Shown: positions 25,558 to 35,247, counted from the first letter of the stretch. The stretch is DNA of 47,606 nt from Chthoniobacteraceae bacterium (GCA_947449735.1 CANFTB010000037.1:1-47606), one strand, 5' to 3'. Notes: generated by a model from the letters alone, not told the origin. Program-made: numbers and translations.

Positions 25558-26466
25558 CTAGCTCCAGAGACCGTCCGGGTATTCGCCCGAGGCGGTCATG
25601 GTCGCAATACTGGCCTGCACCCGGGGTTTGTCCTCACGGTAGGTCACCCCAAACCAGGACGATTCCGTGGGGAGAACTTTGCAGCTGGCCTTTCCGTCCC
25701 GCACGAGTTCGCCTACGGAAAGCGGGATGTAGCATTCGCTTTTAAGCTGAGCCCCCTGTGTTTTTAAAAAGGATTCGAAGATCCCGTCCAGTTGGGAGAA
25801 CAGGTTAGGGGAGAAGCCCCACATGTTCATCGAAACCGGTTCCTCTCCGCTCAGTTCCAACGTTTGACCGTCGGCGCTGACATTCCGTGCTCCGGAGTGG
25901 GTCTTCTCAATGCTCGTCATTTCCTGGATTTCCTGAAGAAAACCGTCGGCTGTTGTTTTGCACACGCCCCGCGCCACTGTTCCGTTTTCCGAGAGCGTGT
26001 TTTTCAGAGTAAATCCGACCATCGAGTACGCGTTGGAATCCAGGGGAAGATTCGAAAGGTACTCTTTCAGGACGGCAAACGAGTGGCGCCCGTAGAAGTC
26101 GTCTGCGTTGATGACCGCAAAGGGCTCCCGCACCTGCTCCCGGGCGCACAAAATGGCGTGCGTCGTGCCCCAGGGTTTTTCACGTCCGGGAGGGATTTCG
26201 AATCCCGCTGGGAGGCGCTCCAGAGTTTGAAAAGCGTAGTCCACCTCGATTCGGTTGGCGAACTTGGCGGAGATGTTCTCGCGGAACGCCTGCTCGAAGT
26301 CCGGGCGAATGATGAAGACCACTTTTCCAAAACCGGCGCGAAGGGCGTCGAAGACAGAGTAATCCAGGATCGTCTCTCCATGGGGGCCCATCGGGTCGAT
26401 CTGTTTGAGGCCGCCGTAACGGCTGCCCATTCCGGCCGCCATGACAAGTAGGGTTGGTTTGTTCAT
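25558..26466 (-). CDS. Sugar-phosphate-type nucleotidyltransferase
   Basis: 302 residues. The N-terminal NTP-transferase signature is LLVMAAGMGSRYGGLKQIDP, with the glycine-rich phosphate-binding loop and a conserved Arg/Lys. INADDFYG is the metal-binding aspartate region. It follows the nucleotidyl-transferase (GT-A) fold used for glucose-1-phosphate and related substrates. The exact sugar cannot be named. No hexapeptide-repeat domain follows, so it is a nucleotidylyltransferase only. It lies 59 bp downstream of the DCC-family gene on the same strand and has a strong terminator after it. Confidence 0.85.
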   Translation of the reverse strand: MNKPTLLVMAAGMGSRYGGLKQIDPMGPHGETILDYSVFDALRAGFGKVVFIIRPDFEQAFRENISAKFANRIEVDYAFQTLERLPAGFEIPPGREKPWGTTHAILCAREQVREPFAVINADDFYGRHSFAVLKEYLSNLPLDSNAYSMVGFTLKNTLSENGTVARGVCKTTADGFLQEIQEMTSIEKTHSGARNVSADGQTLELSGEEPVSMNMWGFSPNLFSQLDGIFESFLKTQGAQLKSECYIPLSVGELVRDGKASCKVLPTESSWFGVTYREDKPRVQASIATMTASGEYPDGLWS

Positions 26467-26525
26467 AAAAAATCTCTTCGAGGCTTGGGACGGTGGCCCT
26501 CCTCAATGTTCGGTTCTCAGAAGTG

Positions 26526-26975
26526 CTACGGCTTTGCCTCCTTTGGATTCGCTCCGCCTGCCGCCCCCCCCGGCATGCCAATACCCGCGCGATCGGGCAT
26601 CAAAGCGCAGGCGCCTTTGCAGCCAAAAAGACGGCTGATCGTCTGCCTGTTCCTGCTGATCCAGGCGTAGACGCGTTCGGCGATATAAATCACTCCTGGC
26701 AGCCAGAGGAGGACGCACAAGGGAAGGAGGAGAGGCAGTCTGAGCGAAATAAAGCGGATGGCGCGGGCGCCCCTGTGGATTTCCCCCGAGGGGGTCACGC
26801 AGTGAATGGCCTCGTTTAATTGCGCCGCCGACAGCGAGGGGGCGAGCGCGGCCACCCGGGGGTCGGCTGCCGGAATCAGGGCAAAACGGTTGCCCCAATC
26901 CATCCAGCTCAGCAACTTCATTTGGAAGGTGCAAAACGAACACTCGTTGTCGTAGAGGACGGCGTTCGGTTTCAT
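26526..26975 (-). CDS. DCC family (DUF393) thiol-disulfide oxidoreductase-like protein
   Basis: 149 residues. The family signature is at the N-terminus: LYDNECSFC, with Cys12 and Cys15 as the CxxC pair. A basic/hydrophobic region and a hydrophobic helix at about 92-112 (LPLLLPLCVLLWLPGVIYIA) suggest membrane association. The C-terminal part has two more cysteines (GCKGAC). DCC proteins are predicted to be thiol oxidoreductases; substrates are unknown. It is first in a minus-strand pair with the nucleotidyltransferase gene and divergent from the cupin gene, with 200 bp between. Confidence 0.82.
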   Translation of the reverse strand: MKPNAVLYDNECSFCTFQMKLLSWMDWGNRFALIPAADPRVAALAPSLSAAQLNEAIHCVTPSGEIHRGARAIRFISLRLPLLLPLCVLLWLPGVIYIAERVYAWISRNRQTISRLFGCKGACALMPDRAGIGMPGGAAGGANPKEAKP

Positions 26976-27177
26976 AAAAAAGTCGGGATGCGCAGAAAAA
27001 GCTCGAATCTAATCAATGCGTCTTCTGACACAAGCTGAACCCGAATCGTATTCCAAATCCGAGGCTCATTCCGTGCGCGCTCCAATGACAGGGGTGATTT
27101 GCAGGTCAAAAACATTGATTCCTTTTCCTCCCCATGGATGAATCCCCGCCTGCATCGCTGCAGCGAAAAGCAATCCC

Positions 27178-28443
27178 ATGAACCACGTCACTTCCCTTCA
27201 CACCTTGAAATCGAACGTCCGCTCCGCGGTCGAATCCCAACTGGAAGCCACGGGCGGCCTCCTGCGCCTCGCTCCCTGCTGGGTGCCTCGCTCTTTTTTG
27301 CAGCCCGGCAAGCGCCTCAAACTCCATCCGGACGACCTTTACGCCTTCGGTTTGAACCGCGGGGGCATCGATGAACGCTGGTTTGCCTCCACCACTCCCG
27401 CCGCCAACGACAACCGCACCGAGGACGAAGGCCTCTCCTACGTGGTCGCCGGCAAAAACCGGTTCACCCTTCAGGAAGCCGTGGCCGAATGCGGCTCCCT
27501 GCTGATCGGCGATTCCATCTGGAACAAGTACCACAAGTGGCCCGTTTACTCAAAGTTCTTCGACAACATGGGGCCCATTCCCCATCACATGCACCAGAGC
27601 GCCGCGCAGGCCAAGCTCGTGGGGCAGGAAGGGAAGCCGGAATCCTACTATTTCCCGCCCCAGCACAACAACGTGGGTAACAACTTCCCCTACACGTTCA
27701 TGGGACTGGAACCCGGCACGACCAAGGACCAGGTCCGCAAATGCATCGCCGACTGGAACAAGGGCGATAACGGAATTCTCGACCTCTCCCGCGCCTACCG
27801 CCTCAAGCCCGGCACAGGATGGCTGATTCCGCCGTGCGTGCTCCACGCCCCGGGGTCCCTCTGCACTTACGAGCCCCAGTGGGGCAGCGACGTGTTCGGC
27901 ATGTACCAGAACCTTGTCGAAGGGCGTTACGTTCCGTGGGAGCTCCTTGTCAAAGACATGCCCGCCGCTCATCACAAGGACATCGACTTCATCGTCGACC
28001 AGCTGGACTGGGACGGCAATCTGGATCCCAACTTCAAGGACAACCATTACCTCGAACCCGTCCCAGTGGCCGACACCCGCAGCGCCGGCTACGTCGACCG
28101 GTGGATTGTCTACGGACGCATCAAAAAGGAGCAGCTCTTCACCGCCAAGGAGCTCACCGTCGAGCCTGGGGTGAAGTGCACCATCCACGATAATGGAGCC
28201 TACGGCCTCATTTGCGTGCAGGGTGTGGGCAAGATCAACGGCCATCCGTTGAACAGCCCGAAGCTGATCCGCTTCACTGAGCTCACCGAAGACGAGTATT
28301 TCTGCACGGAAGCGGGCGCCAAGGCCGGCGTGACGTTCGAAAACCTCAGCGAAACGGAGCCTCTCGTGGTGCTGCGCTATTTCGGTCCCGAGGTGAATCC
28401 GGACGCGCCTGAGATGGGCGCCTACAGGCACAACGCTTTCTAA
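27178..28443 (+). CDS. Class I phosphomannose-isomerase-like cupin protein
   Basis: 421 residues, no signal peptide, so cytoplasmic. The zinc site expected for class I mannose-6-phosphate isomerases can be read: IPHHMHQS (His137/His139), GKPESYYF (Glu155, matching the family's GKTExWYI) and PPCVLHAPGS (His223). A second cupin-like half follows (TAKELTVEPGVKCTIHDNGA). It may interconvert aldose and ketose sugars or sugar phosphates. The length and divergence from standard ManA leave the substrate open. A terminator lies just downstream. The ATG is preceded by AGCAATCCC. Confidence 0.75.
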   Translation: MNHVTSLHTLKSNVRSAVESQLEATGGLLRLAPCWVPRSFLQPGKRLKLHPDDLYAFGLNRGGIDERWFASTTPAANDNRTEDEGLSYVVAGKNRFTLQEAVAECGSLLIGDSIWNKYHKWPVYSKFFDNMGPIPHHMHQSAAQAKLVGQEGKPESYYFPPQHNNVGNNFPYTFMGLEPGTTKDQVRKCIADWNKGDNGILDLSRAYRLKPGTGWLIPPCVLHAPGSLCTYEPQWGSDVFGMYQNLVEGRYVPWELLVKDMPAAHHKDIDFIVDQLDWDGNLDPNFKDNHYLEPVPVADTRSAGYVDRWIVYGRIKKEQLFTAKELTVEPGVKCTIHDNGAYGLICVQGVGKINGHPLNSPKLIRFTELTEDEYFCTEAGAKAGVTFENLSETEPLVVLRYFGPEVNPDAPEMGAYRHNAF

Positions 28444-28484
28444 GGGCTCAAAGCCGGGCTCTCGCTGCAGAGCTGAGTTGTTTT

Positions 28485-28520
28485 AAGGGGGGGATGCGGA
28501 AACGCGTTCCCCCCTTTTTT
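28485..28520 (+). terminator. Intrinsic terminator after the cupin gene
   Basis: AAGGGGGG (28485-28492) pairs with CCCCCCTT (28509-28516), with additional inner pairs around a GAAA loop. A T run follows at 28515-28520. It begins 41 bp after the cupin stop codon and separates it from the HPr gene. Confidence 0.8.
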
Positions 28521-28650
28521 GTGGGCGCCCGGCGGGGCTCCCCCACCGTAGGGAGTGGCGGTGGGGGAGGAGCCCTGTTTGGAGGATGTTTTTTACGGCT
28601 CGGGTGCGCCTAATCGGTTGCGGCGCCCCATGGGAGCGGTATCTTGGGAT

Positions 28651-28935
28651 ATGACAAGGGAGGTGCAAATCCTCAACCCGCTTGGTCTGCATGCGCGTCC
28701 AGCGGCTGAGTTTGTGCGTACGGTGCGGAAGTTTCGCGCCGATGTCCGCATTCAAGTCGGCTCTAAGATAGTGAAAGCGGGGAGTATATTGGAGCTGATG
28801 GGCGCTGACTTGGTTTTTGGCACACGCGTACTTCTTATCGCGGAGGGTCCCGACGCCTTGCCGGCGCTGAACGCGCTATGCAGCCTGCTGGCGGATTTTG
28901 CCAGGCGGGAGAAGGCGCCCGTCGGCACGCCCTGA
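28651..28935 (+). CDS. HPr family phosphocarrier protein
   Basis: 94 residues from ATG 28651; the frame is open to 28555, but homology begins here. The active-site motif NPLGLHARPAAEF places the phosphorylatable His at 14. The regulatory serine site SILELMGA is at Ser45, matching HPr kinase substrates. It carries phosphate from EI in the PTS or acts as a regulator through Ser45 phosphorylation. No EI, EII or HPr kinase gene is in the window, so it may belong to a regulatory rather than a sugar-uptake system. It stands alone between the cupin terminator and the third DUF1592 locus. Confidence 0.9.
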   Translation: MTREVQILNPLGLHARPAAEFVRTVRKFRADVRIQVGSKIVKAGSILELMGADLVFGTRVLLIAEGPDALPALNALCSLLADFARREKAPVGTP

Positions 28936-29172
28936 AACTGGACCGGTTCGACAAATCGGACCGTGTCACCCGCGTCTTCTCCGGGCGCGGTGCTTGATTC
29001 CTGTGTCGGCATCGTGGCAGTGATCGGCCCAGAGATTCCTCGCGAACCGACAAAACTCCTGTGTGCCGAGGTCGCGCTCGGAAATTATAGCAAAGTTTAT
29101 CCTCAGAAACGCATCTCTGCGGGAGTCATCACTCTGTAAGGAATGCTCCACCCCACCTCCGCCTTTTCCCCT

Positions 29173-31605
29173 ATGAGAACCGCCAGTTCCGTGCGCCAGG
29201 TTCTCTCATGCCTTGCCCCCGTCCTCGCAGGGCTGCTCGGGCTCGCCCCCAGGCAACTATCCGCCCAGGCGCCCGATTTTCAGAAGCAGCTTCAGCCTTA
29301 CTTAGAGGTCTACTGCCTGCGCTGCCATGACGCCAAAGAGCAAAAAGGAGATTTCCGCATAGACAGCCTCTCCCGGGAGGTCGGCCTCAAGGACACCCCC
29401 ATGTGGGCTGAAATCATGAGCCGGATCAGTTCCGGCGAGATGCCTCCGAAAAAGGAAAAGAAAAAGCCGGGGGCCGCCGAGAGTGCCCAGGTGGTCGAAT
29501 GGCTTTCCTCCCGGATCAAGGAGGGGGAAGCCTCGAGAATGGCGCGCCGCGACAAGGTGTCGTTCCACCGCCTCACCCGCGAGGAATACGTCAACAGCAT
29601 CTACGATATTCTGGGAGTCCGTGTCGACGCCAACGATCCCGGCGGCCTGCTTGAGGATCCGGAATGGCACGGATTCGAACGCATCGGCTCGGTTCTAACC
29701 CTCTCCTCGAGCCAGATGGAAAAATATTTCCAGTTCGCCGAGCGCATTCTGAACGAAGCTTTTCCCGAGAAGGATCCAGCCCCTCTGGAAATCGGCCGCC
29801 GTGCTGTGCTGGAAAAAGACGTCACTGGAAAATACCGCGATTACCTTCAGGAAAACGGCCTGCTTGATAAAGTCCGGTACGACCTCTGGCCGGGCGACAT
29901 ATTCCGCGGCGCCGGCATTGGGACGCTGAAGTCTTCCGGGGTGTACGAATGTTCGATCACCCTTTCGGGACTTCAAAAGCCGGGGGCCGCCGCTCCGCGC
30001 CTGAAATTTTACGAAGAGACGCTCGACCGGGTGCTCTTTGAACAAGACGTCGTCGCGCCGGAGGGCAAGCCCGTCACACTCACGTTCCGCACCCACCTGC
30101 CCGCGGGCGGCACAAACATCCAAGTCTACAACAACCTTTCCGGCCCCTCGAACATTCCGCGTTCGGGTCGCCACGGCAACCGTCCGTTTGTGAGCCTTAA
30201 AGAGGGGCGCATCCCTTGGCAGCTCAAGCTTACCGACGAACAGGGCACACCCCTCTACTCGTTTCTCATCATCGACGAGGTGAAATGGAAGGGCCCGATT
30301 ATCACAGAAGACGAATCCGCCCTACGGACAGACTTGACGCTCACCGATAAAGCCGATGCCGAACAGATACGCGGGGCGATACGCAATCTTGCCACCCGCG
30401 CGTTCCGCCGACCGGCAACCGACGCTGAGGTCGACAAGTTCTCGGGCATCGTGGAGAGGGAACGCACCTCGGGATCCAACCTGCGCACCGCACTCCAGTC
30501 CGGGATGACTGCCATCCTTTGCTCTCAGAATTTTTTGTTCCTGCACGAAGGGTCGGAGACCGAACCACGCGACTCGCTCAACGACTGGGAGATCGCCTCC
30601 CGTCTTTCCTACATGCTCTGGAGCACGTCGCCAGATGCCGAGCTGCTCCAACTGGCACAGCAGGGCCGTCTCAGGGACCGTTCCGAGCTCAAGAAGCAGA
30701 CGTCGCGCCTCCTCGCCGACCCGCGCGCGAGCCGTTTTGCGCAGTCCTTCGCAAACCAGTGGCTGCAACTGCGCAAAGTCGGCATGTTCGCCCCGGACAA
30801 GAAGCTCTACCCAGACTACGACAAGCATCTGGAGCAAAGCATGGTGGGCGAAACGCTCGCGTTCTTTGAGGAAACCCTCCGGCGCAACCTGCCTCTCCGC
30901 GAGTTTCTCCAAAGCGACTGGACGATGTTGAACCCCAAGATCGCCCGCCATTACGGCATTGAAGGCGTCCAGGAGGACCGTTTCCAAAAGGTGTTTCTGC
31001 CTTTGGAATCCCACCGCGGCGGGTTGCTGACTCAGGCGGCCGTCCTTTCCCTGTCCTCGGACGGAACGCGGCACCGTCCCGTGCACCGCGGTGTCTGGCT
31101 CTCGGAATCCATTTTCGGCAAATCCCCGCCGCCGCCGCCGGCCAACGTCGAACCGATCGCGCCCAATCCGGTGGACTCTCCGAAGGCCACCCTGCGCATG
31201 AAACTGGAGGCCCACAAGGCGAACGAAAACTGCGCAGCCTGCCACAGCAAAATCGACCCGCTCGGACTCGCGTTCGACAACTTTGACGCGATCGGCCGCT
31301 GGCGAACAAACGAGGTGGTCCAACAAGGCGTGGGCGACGACCCTAAGGTCGATCCGAGCGGCGTTTTGCCGGACGGCCGCGCCTACCGCACCCCCGAGGA
31401 ATTCAAGCAACTGCTCGCTGGGGACCTCGACACTTTCAATCGCGCATTTATTCGCAAACTTGCCACTTACGGCCTTCGGCGCACCATCAGTTTCGAAGAT
31501 GAGGAACGGCTCGCAGCCATCGCGGATCGATCGAAAGCCGCCGAGTACCGCGTACGTTCCATCGTTGAAGCCTTTATTACGTCCGACCTTTTCCAGCAAC
31601 GCTAA
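29173..31605 (+). CDS. DUF1592-type PSCyt/PSD multidomain c-type cytochrome, copy 3
   Basis: 810 residues from ATG 29173, chosen because a good signal peptide (MRTASSVRQVLSCLAPVLAG) starts there; an in-frame ATG at 29143 would add 10 residues. Heme motif CLRCH is at 48-52, then DUF1587 (TREEYVNSIYDILGV). A different intermediate beta-rich domain follows (GVYECSITLSGLQKPG, then IDEVKWKGPI). DUF1595/DUF1592, a DUF1588 region with CAACH near the C-terminus and DUF1585 complete it. It lacks the intermediate module shared by the other two copies. It starts a plus-strand gene block, and the DUF1552 gene follows after 15 bp. The bases before the start are CCTTTTCCCCT. Confidence 0.9.
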   Translation: MRTASSVRQVLSCLAPVLAGLLGLAPRQLSAQAPDFQKQLQPYLEVYCLRCHDAKEQKGDFRIDSLSREVGLKDTPMWAEIMSRISSGEMPPKKEKKKPGAAESAQVVEWLSSRIKEGEASRMARRDKVSFHRLTREEYVNSIYDILGVRVDANDPGGLLEDPEWHGFERIGSVLTLSSSQMEKYFQFAERILNEAFPEKDPAPLEIGRRAVLEKDVTGKYRDYLQENGLLDKVRYDLWPGDIFRGAGIGTLKSSGVYECSITLSGLQKPGAAAPRLKFYEETLDRVLFEQDVVAPEGKPVTLTFRTHLPAGGTNIQVYNNLSGPSNIPRSGRHGNRPFVSLKEGRIPWQLKLTDEQGTPLYSFLIIDEVKWKGPIITEDESALRTDLTLTDKADAEQIRGAIRNLATRAFRRPATDAEVDKFSGIVERERTSGSNLRTALQSGMTAILCSQNFLFLHEGSETEPRDSLNDWEIASRLSYMLWSTSPDAELLQLAQQGRLRDRSELKKQTSRLLADPRASRFAQSFANQWLQLRKVGMFAPDKKLYPDYDKHLEQSMVGETLAFFEETLRRNLPLREFLQSDWTMLNPKIARHYGIEGVQEDRFQKVFLPLESHRGGLLTQAAVLSLSSDGTRHRPVHRGVWLSESIFGKSPPPPPANVEPIAPNPVDSPKATLRMKLEAHKANENCAACHSKIDPLGLAFDNFDAIGRWRTNEVVQQGVGDDPKVDPSGVLPDGRAYRTPEEFKQLLAGDLDTFNRAFIRKLATYGLRRTISFEDEERLAAIADRSKAAEYRVRSIVEAFITSDLFQQR

Positions 31606-31620
31606 CCCCAGTCCCGCCCC

Positions 31621-33006
31621 ATGAACATTCAAAGCAACAAATGGCAGATCAACCGCCGGCAGGCGCTGCGTGGCATTGGCGCCACCATCGCATTGCCGCT
31701 CCTGGACTGCATGCGTCCCGCAATGGCGGCCGTTGCGGAAAAGGCAGGAAAGGTGGAACCTTCCGCCCCCAAGCGCAGCGTCTTCCTCTACATTCCAAAC
31801 GGGGTCAACACCCTGACCTGGCAGATCCAGAAGGCTGGAGCGGACTATGAAATGCCGCTCTCCATGAAGGCTCTCGAAAAACACCGGGCCAACTTCACCC
31901 CAATCAGCGGCCTGCATCACCCTATGGTGCTCGGGAAGCACCACAACTGCGACAAGGTCTGGCTCACAGGCGCAAACGTTCCCGCCGACGGCGGTCCTTT
32001 CCGCAACACCGTTTCCGCCGACCAACTGATCGCGGAGACCCAGGGCCCCGCGACACGCTTTCCGTCTCTAGAACTTGCCGTGACGGGGCACTCGCTCGGA
32101 TGGACGCAGGAAGGCATCCAACTGCCGGTCGAACGCAGCACACAGGCGATCTTCAACCGGCTTTTCGGCGTTGAAAAGGACAGCAAGGAAGTCATCCAGC
32201 AACGACTCAACCGGCGCGGCAGCATTCTTGATCTCGTCATTGAAGACGCACGCGAAATGGCCCGCAAAGTTGGCAGCAACGACCAGACCAAGCTCGACGA
32301 GTACCTCACCGCCGTGCGCGAGCTCGAAGTCCGCACCGAACGCGCCAAATCCTGGCTGGACGTTCCCAAACCGAAGATCGAGGACGGTTTGAGCGGCCAG
32401 CTCACCCGCAAAGTGGATATGAAACAGGCCGGCGAATACTACCGGCTGTTCTATGATTTGATGCTGCTCGCGCTCCAGACGGATTCGACCCGTGTCATCA
32501 CCTGCATGCTTGGAAGCGAGTCCCACGGCCTGGCGATCCCGGAAATCGGAGTCGTCCAAACCCGTCACGAACTTTCCCACCACAACGGCGACCCCGAACA
32601 GTTACGCCGGCTCACGGAGACCGACACGTTCCTCGTCGAACAGTTCAGCTACTTCCTGGACCGGTTGTCCGATATTCAGGAAAGCGGACGGCCGCTGCTC
32701 GATACCACTCAGGTCTTGTGGGGCAGCGGGATGTGCTACGGCCACAGCCACGGCAACGCAAACCTACCCCTCTTGCTCGCCGGCGGACGCTCGCTCGGTT
32801 TCAAGCACGGTTCACACGTCGACTTTAACCTCCCAAAAATCGGCAAGTACGACGTGTCCGACGCGTTGGCGCACTACAAGCTTTGCGGGCGGCCCGTCGA
32901 CGAAAACGCTCGCCTGAGCAACCTGCTGCTCACGATGAGCCACGCCGTAGGCGTGCAGACGGATCGTTTCAACGACAGTGTCCGGACCCTGTCCGAAGTG
33001 CTCTAA
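31621..33006 (+). CDS. DUF1552 (HXXSHH family) exported protein, copy 3
   Basis: 461 residues. It begins with a twin-arginine-like signal ([20 protein letters not shown]). The domain carries the canonical signature HELSHH at 316-321, unlike the HDMSHY of the other two copies. It also diverges from them elsewhere and is 30 residues longer. It lies 15 bp after the DUF1592 gene, and the next gene starts 2 bp after its stop, so all three are in one transcript. Function is unestablished; the conserved histidines suggest metal binding. Confidence 0.9.
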   Translation: MNIQSNKWQINRRQALRGIGATIALPLLDCMRPAMAAVAEKAGKVEPSAPKRSVFLYIPNGVNTLTWQIQKAGADYEMPLSMKALEKHRANFTPISGLHHPMVLGKHHNCDKVWLTGANVPADGGPFRNTVSADQLIAETQGPATRFPSLELAVTGHSLGWTQEGIQLPVERSTQAIFNRLFGVEKDSKEVIQQRLNRRGSILDLVIEDAREMARKVGSNDQTKLDEYLTAVRELEVRTERAKSWLDVPKPKIEDGLSGQLTRKVDMKQAGEYYRLFYDLMLLALQTDSTRVITCMLGSESHGLAIPEIGVVQTRHELSHHNGDPEQLRRLTETDTFLVEQFSYFLDRLSDIQESGRPLLDTTQVLWGSGMCYGHSHGNANLPLLLAGGRSLGFKHGSHVDFNLPKIGKYDVSDALAHYKLCGRPVDENARLSNLLLTMSHAVGVQTDRFNDSVRTLSEVL

Positions 33007-33008
33007 CC

Positions 33009-34220
33009 ATGTCACGTTCCGGTCGTTTTCAAGCCGCGGCGGGCGGCCTTATCGCCCTTTGGCTTCTGGCACTCAACGCGGCTGCGGCGGACAACCCCGT
33101 CTACCGCACCGACGTAGCCGGGGATGAAAAAACGCCGTGGTTCCAACTCGTCGACGGCGAGTTTCCACCGGCGGATGCGGGCCACCATATCGCAGGCGAG
33201 CTGTCTACTTACAACCAACTGGACCGTGCGTTTGTGTTGCGAGCCGACAGAACGGACGGACAGCCCCGCAGCCACTGGGACCTTCCCCTCGCTGCGGCGA
33301 TGCTTCCCTATGGGTCCGTATACTACCACGGTGCGCTTGCTGCGCTGGAAGACATCCCGATGGGAACGCACCTGCACGGGCAGTTTTTTCAGAAGAATCC
33401 GAAGGACAAATCCAAGCCTATAGAAGCCTATTTCGGGCGGGTCACCCCGGAAGCCGACTTCACTCGCTGCTTCCTATTGGAAGACGACTTTTCCTATCAA
33501 AAGCGGCTTAGCCATACGTGGAGGATTGAATCGGTCGACCTTGAGACAATGAAGCTCACGGCCCAGTTGCTGGAGTCGGGAAAGGAGTCGGGAAAACCAA
33601 AGCAGTTCGATCTGCTCGAATTCACCCGCGTATGGAAAGCCCACGGCTTTGAGCCCATTGCTTCGCTCGTGCAGGGACAGATCATCCGATTCAACCTGAC
33701 CTGGGCAACATTGTTCGGACCCGGCCGCCTCCTGGAGATCTGGCTGGATGACGAATCCCAAACCCAAGCGGCAGACCACCAACTCAAAGTGCATCATCGC
33801 CACATCAGGGAGCGCGGTCTTCCCGGTTGGGTGACTGCCGTCGACAATGAAAAGCAGTTGGTCAAGGTGACCTTGTTTTCAAACGTCGATTCCGCACTCC
33901 TCGAACCGCTTCATGTCACTGAAGAGATCGGCGAGGAAAAGGAGCGGCATGTGGTTTCCATGGTCGTGGCCTTGGACAGCCTCGCAACGTTCGACATGGT
34001 AAACGACCGGCAGCGTGGACCGTTGAAATCCATCCACAAAGTGCCGACGCATCCCGGGGCGATCGGCATGGAACTCGAAATCCGTCCCAACCTGCTGCTT
34101 GAAGGATTCCGTCCGAAAAAGGTCGTCCGGGTCTTCGCGCACGGATGGACTGTCCTTACTCTTCCCAATGAACAGCGCTGGGAGGGCCGTGAAAACAACG
34201 CCCCGATCTTCGGACGATAG
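33009..34220 (+). CDS. Secreted protein of unknown family, paralogue A of a tandem pair
   Basis: 403 residues from ATG 33009; the frame is open upstream inside the DUF1552 gene. A signal peptide (about 1-27, LIALWLLALNAAAAD) is followed by a mostly beta-rich protein with no motif I recognise. By eye it aligns with the next gene product. It has IAGEL (61-65), MLPYGSVYYH (98-107), LLEDDFSY, WRIESVDLETMKLTAQ, FEPIASLVQGQIIRF, then IWLDDES (244-250) and LPGWV (271-275). Corresponding segments occur in the same order in paralogue B. About 125 extra C-terminal residues look like small beta-barrel modules. It starts 2 bp after the DUF1552 stop, so it is part of that operon. I do not recognise the family. 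Confidence 0.8.
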   Translation: MSRSGRFQAAAGGLIALWLLALNAAAADNPVYRTDVAGDEKTPWFQLVDGEFPPADAGHHIAGELSTYNQLDRAFVLRADRTDGQPRSHWDLPLAAAMLPYGSVYYHGALAALEDIPMGTHLHGQFFQKNPKDKSKPIEAYFGRVTPEADFTRCFLLEDDFSYQKRLSHTWRIESVDLETMKLTAQLLESGKESGKPKQFDLLEFTRVWKAHGFEPIASLVQGQIIRFNLTWATLFGPGRLLEIWLDDESQTQAADHQLKVHHRHIRERGLPGWVTAVDNEKQLVKVTLFSNVDSALLEPLHVTEEIGEEKERHVVSMVVALDSLATFDMVNDRQRGPLKSIHKVPTHPGAIGMELEIRPNLLLEGFRPKKVVRVFAHGWTVLTLPNEQRWEGRENNAPIFGR

Positions 34221-34281
34221 GAACTGAACCCACCCATCCACTGGTCATTTCGCTCTGAAATGCCGAAACCTATTCATCGTC

Positions 34282-35247
34282 ATGAAACGCCCCCACGTCG
34301 TCTTTTTTACAGTTCTGGCTGCAAGCTCACTCCTCGCCGCAGAGACGCCGCCTCCGAACAAGCCCGTTCTCAAGATCACGCCTGGACAAGTCATTGTTCC
34401 CACCGATGCCATGCGGCGGATTTGGGGTGAACTCGTCAGCGTCGATTTACGGTCACGGACCGGCACCTTTCGAAAGGAAGGAACAGACGAGATGATGCAT
34501 TTCAAGGTGCTGCCATATGCCGAACTCCTGCACCATGCCTCCTTTGGCGACCTTCAGGATTTCCGAATCGGGGTGCGCGCCATTTTTCGGATGCACGAGG
34601 CCGAGGACGGGCAATGGACCTGGCTGACGTATATTCAGGATCAGATGAATATGATGTACGGCCACAGGGAATACTTCTATGTGGACGGCATCGACCCAGC
34701 CAAAGGTGAGCTGATCGTCACCCAGGCGAACGCCGACAAGAGTTTCGTGCGTGAAAAGGGCATCGTGATCTCAACAGATTCCGAAACGAAGTATTGGAAA
34801 AACGGCGAACCGGCTGGGTTTGCGGACATCAAAGTGGGGGAACCCATACGCACTGAAACGCACGGCGTGGGCAAGGGCAAGGTCCAGATGTGCTGGAACG
34901 TCTTTCTGGATGAAGCGAGCTTGTTGAAATTTCAAGCCGCTCAGAAAGCGCTGGAAGCAGCCAGACTCGCCGAAGATGGCGCCCCAGGATATGTTGACTC
35001 GAAACAGACCTCTGAAGTGAGCCTGACTCTGTTCTGGGAAGGCATCGACATCGCCCGTTCGCTTGTGGCGGGGCGTAGGGTGCGGCTCGCTCCAGCGGGA
35101 GTCGATCGCAAGCCCATTAGCGCCCCTGTAGAGGGCACGATCACTGCGGCCAAGATGCAGGGCAATTTGGGAAAAGTGACGGTAGAAATTGACGGCGAGG
35201 GCAAAGAACTCGCGAGCGGAGCAATAGCCCGATTATGGGTGAAGTGA
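34282..35247 (+). CDS. Secreted protein of unknown family, paralogue B of a tandem pair
   Basis: 321 residues with a signal peptide (MKRPHVVFFTVLAASSLLAA). Shared blocks with the preceding gene product, in order, are IWGEL (47-51), VLPYAELLHH (76-85), YIQDQMNM, YFYVDGIDPAKGELIVTQ, FADIKVGEPIRT, NVFLDEAS (206-213) and APGYV (234-238). The C-terminal 70 residues form a further beta-rich module (APVEGTITAAKMQGNLGKVT). No catalytic motif is apparent. It lies 61 bp after paralogue A. It is likely to be an exported partner of the DUF1592/DUF1552 pair. Function is unknown. Confidence 0.8.
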   Translation: MKRPHVVFFTVLAASSLLAAETPPPNKPVLKITPGQVIVPTDAMRRIWGELVSVDLRSRTGTFRKEGTDEMMHFKVLPYAELLHHASFGDLQDFRIGVRAIFRMHEAEDGQWTWLTYIQDQMNMMYGHREYFYVDGIDPAKGELIVTQANADKSFVREKGIVISTDSETKYWKNGEPAGFADIKVGEPIRTETHGVGKGKVQMCWNVFLDEASLLKFQAAQKALEAARLAEDGAPGYVDSKQTSEVSLTLFWEGIDIARSLVAGRRVRLAPAGVDRKPISAPVEGTITAAKMQGNLGKVTVEIDGEGKELASGAIARLWVK

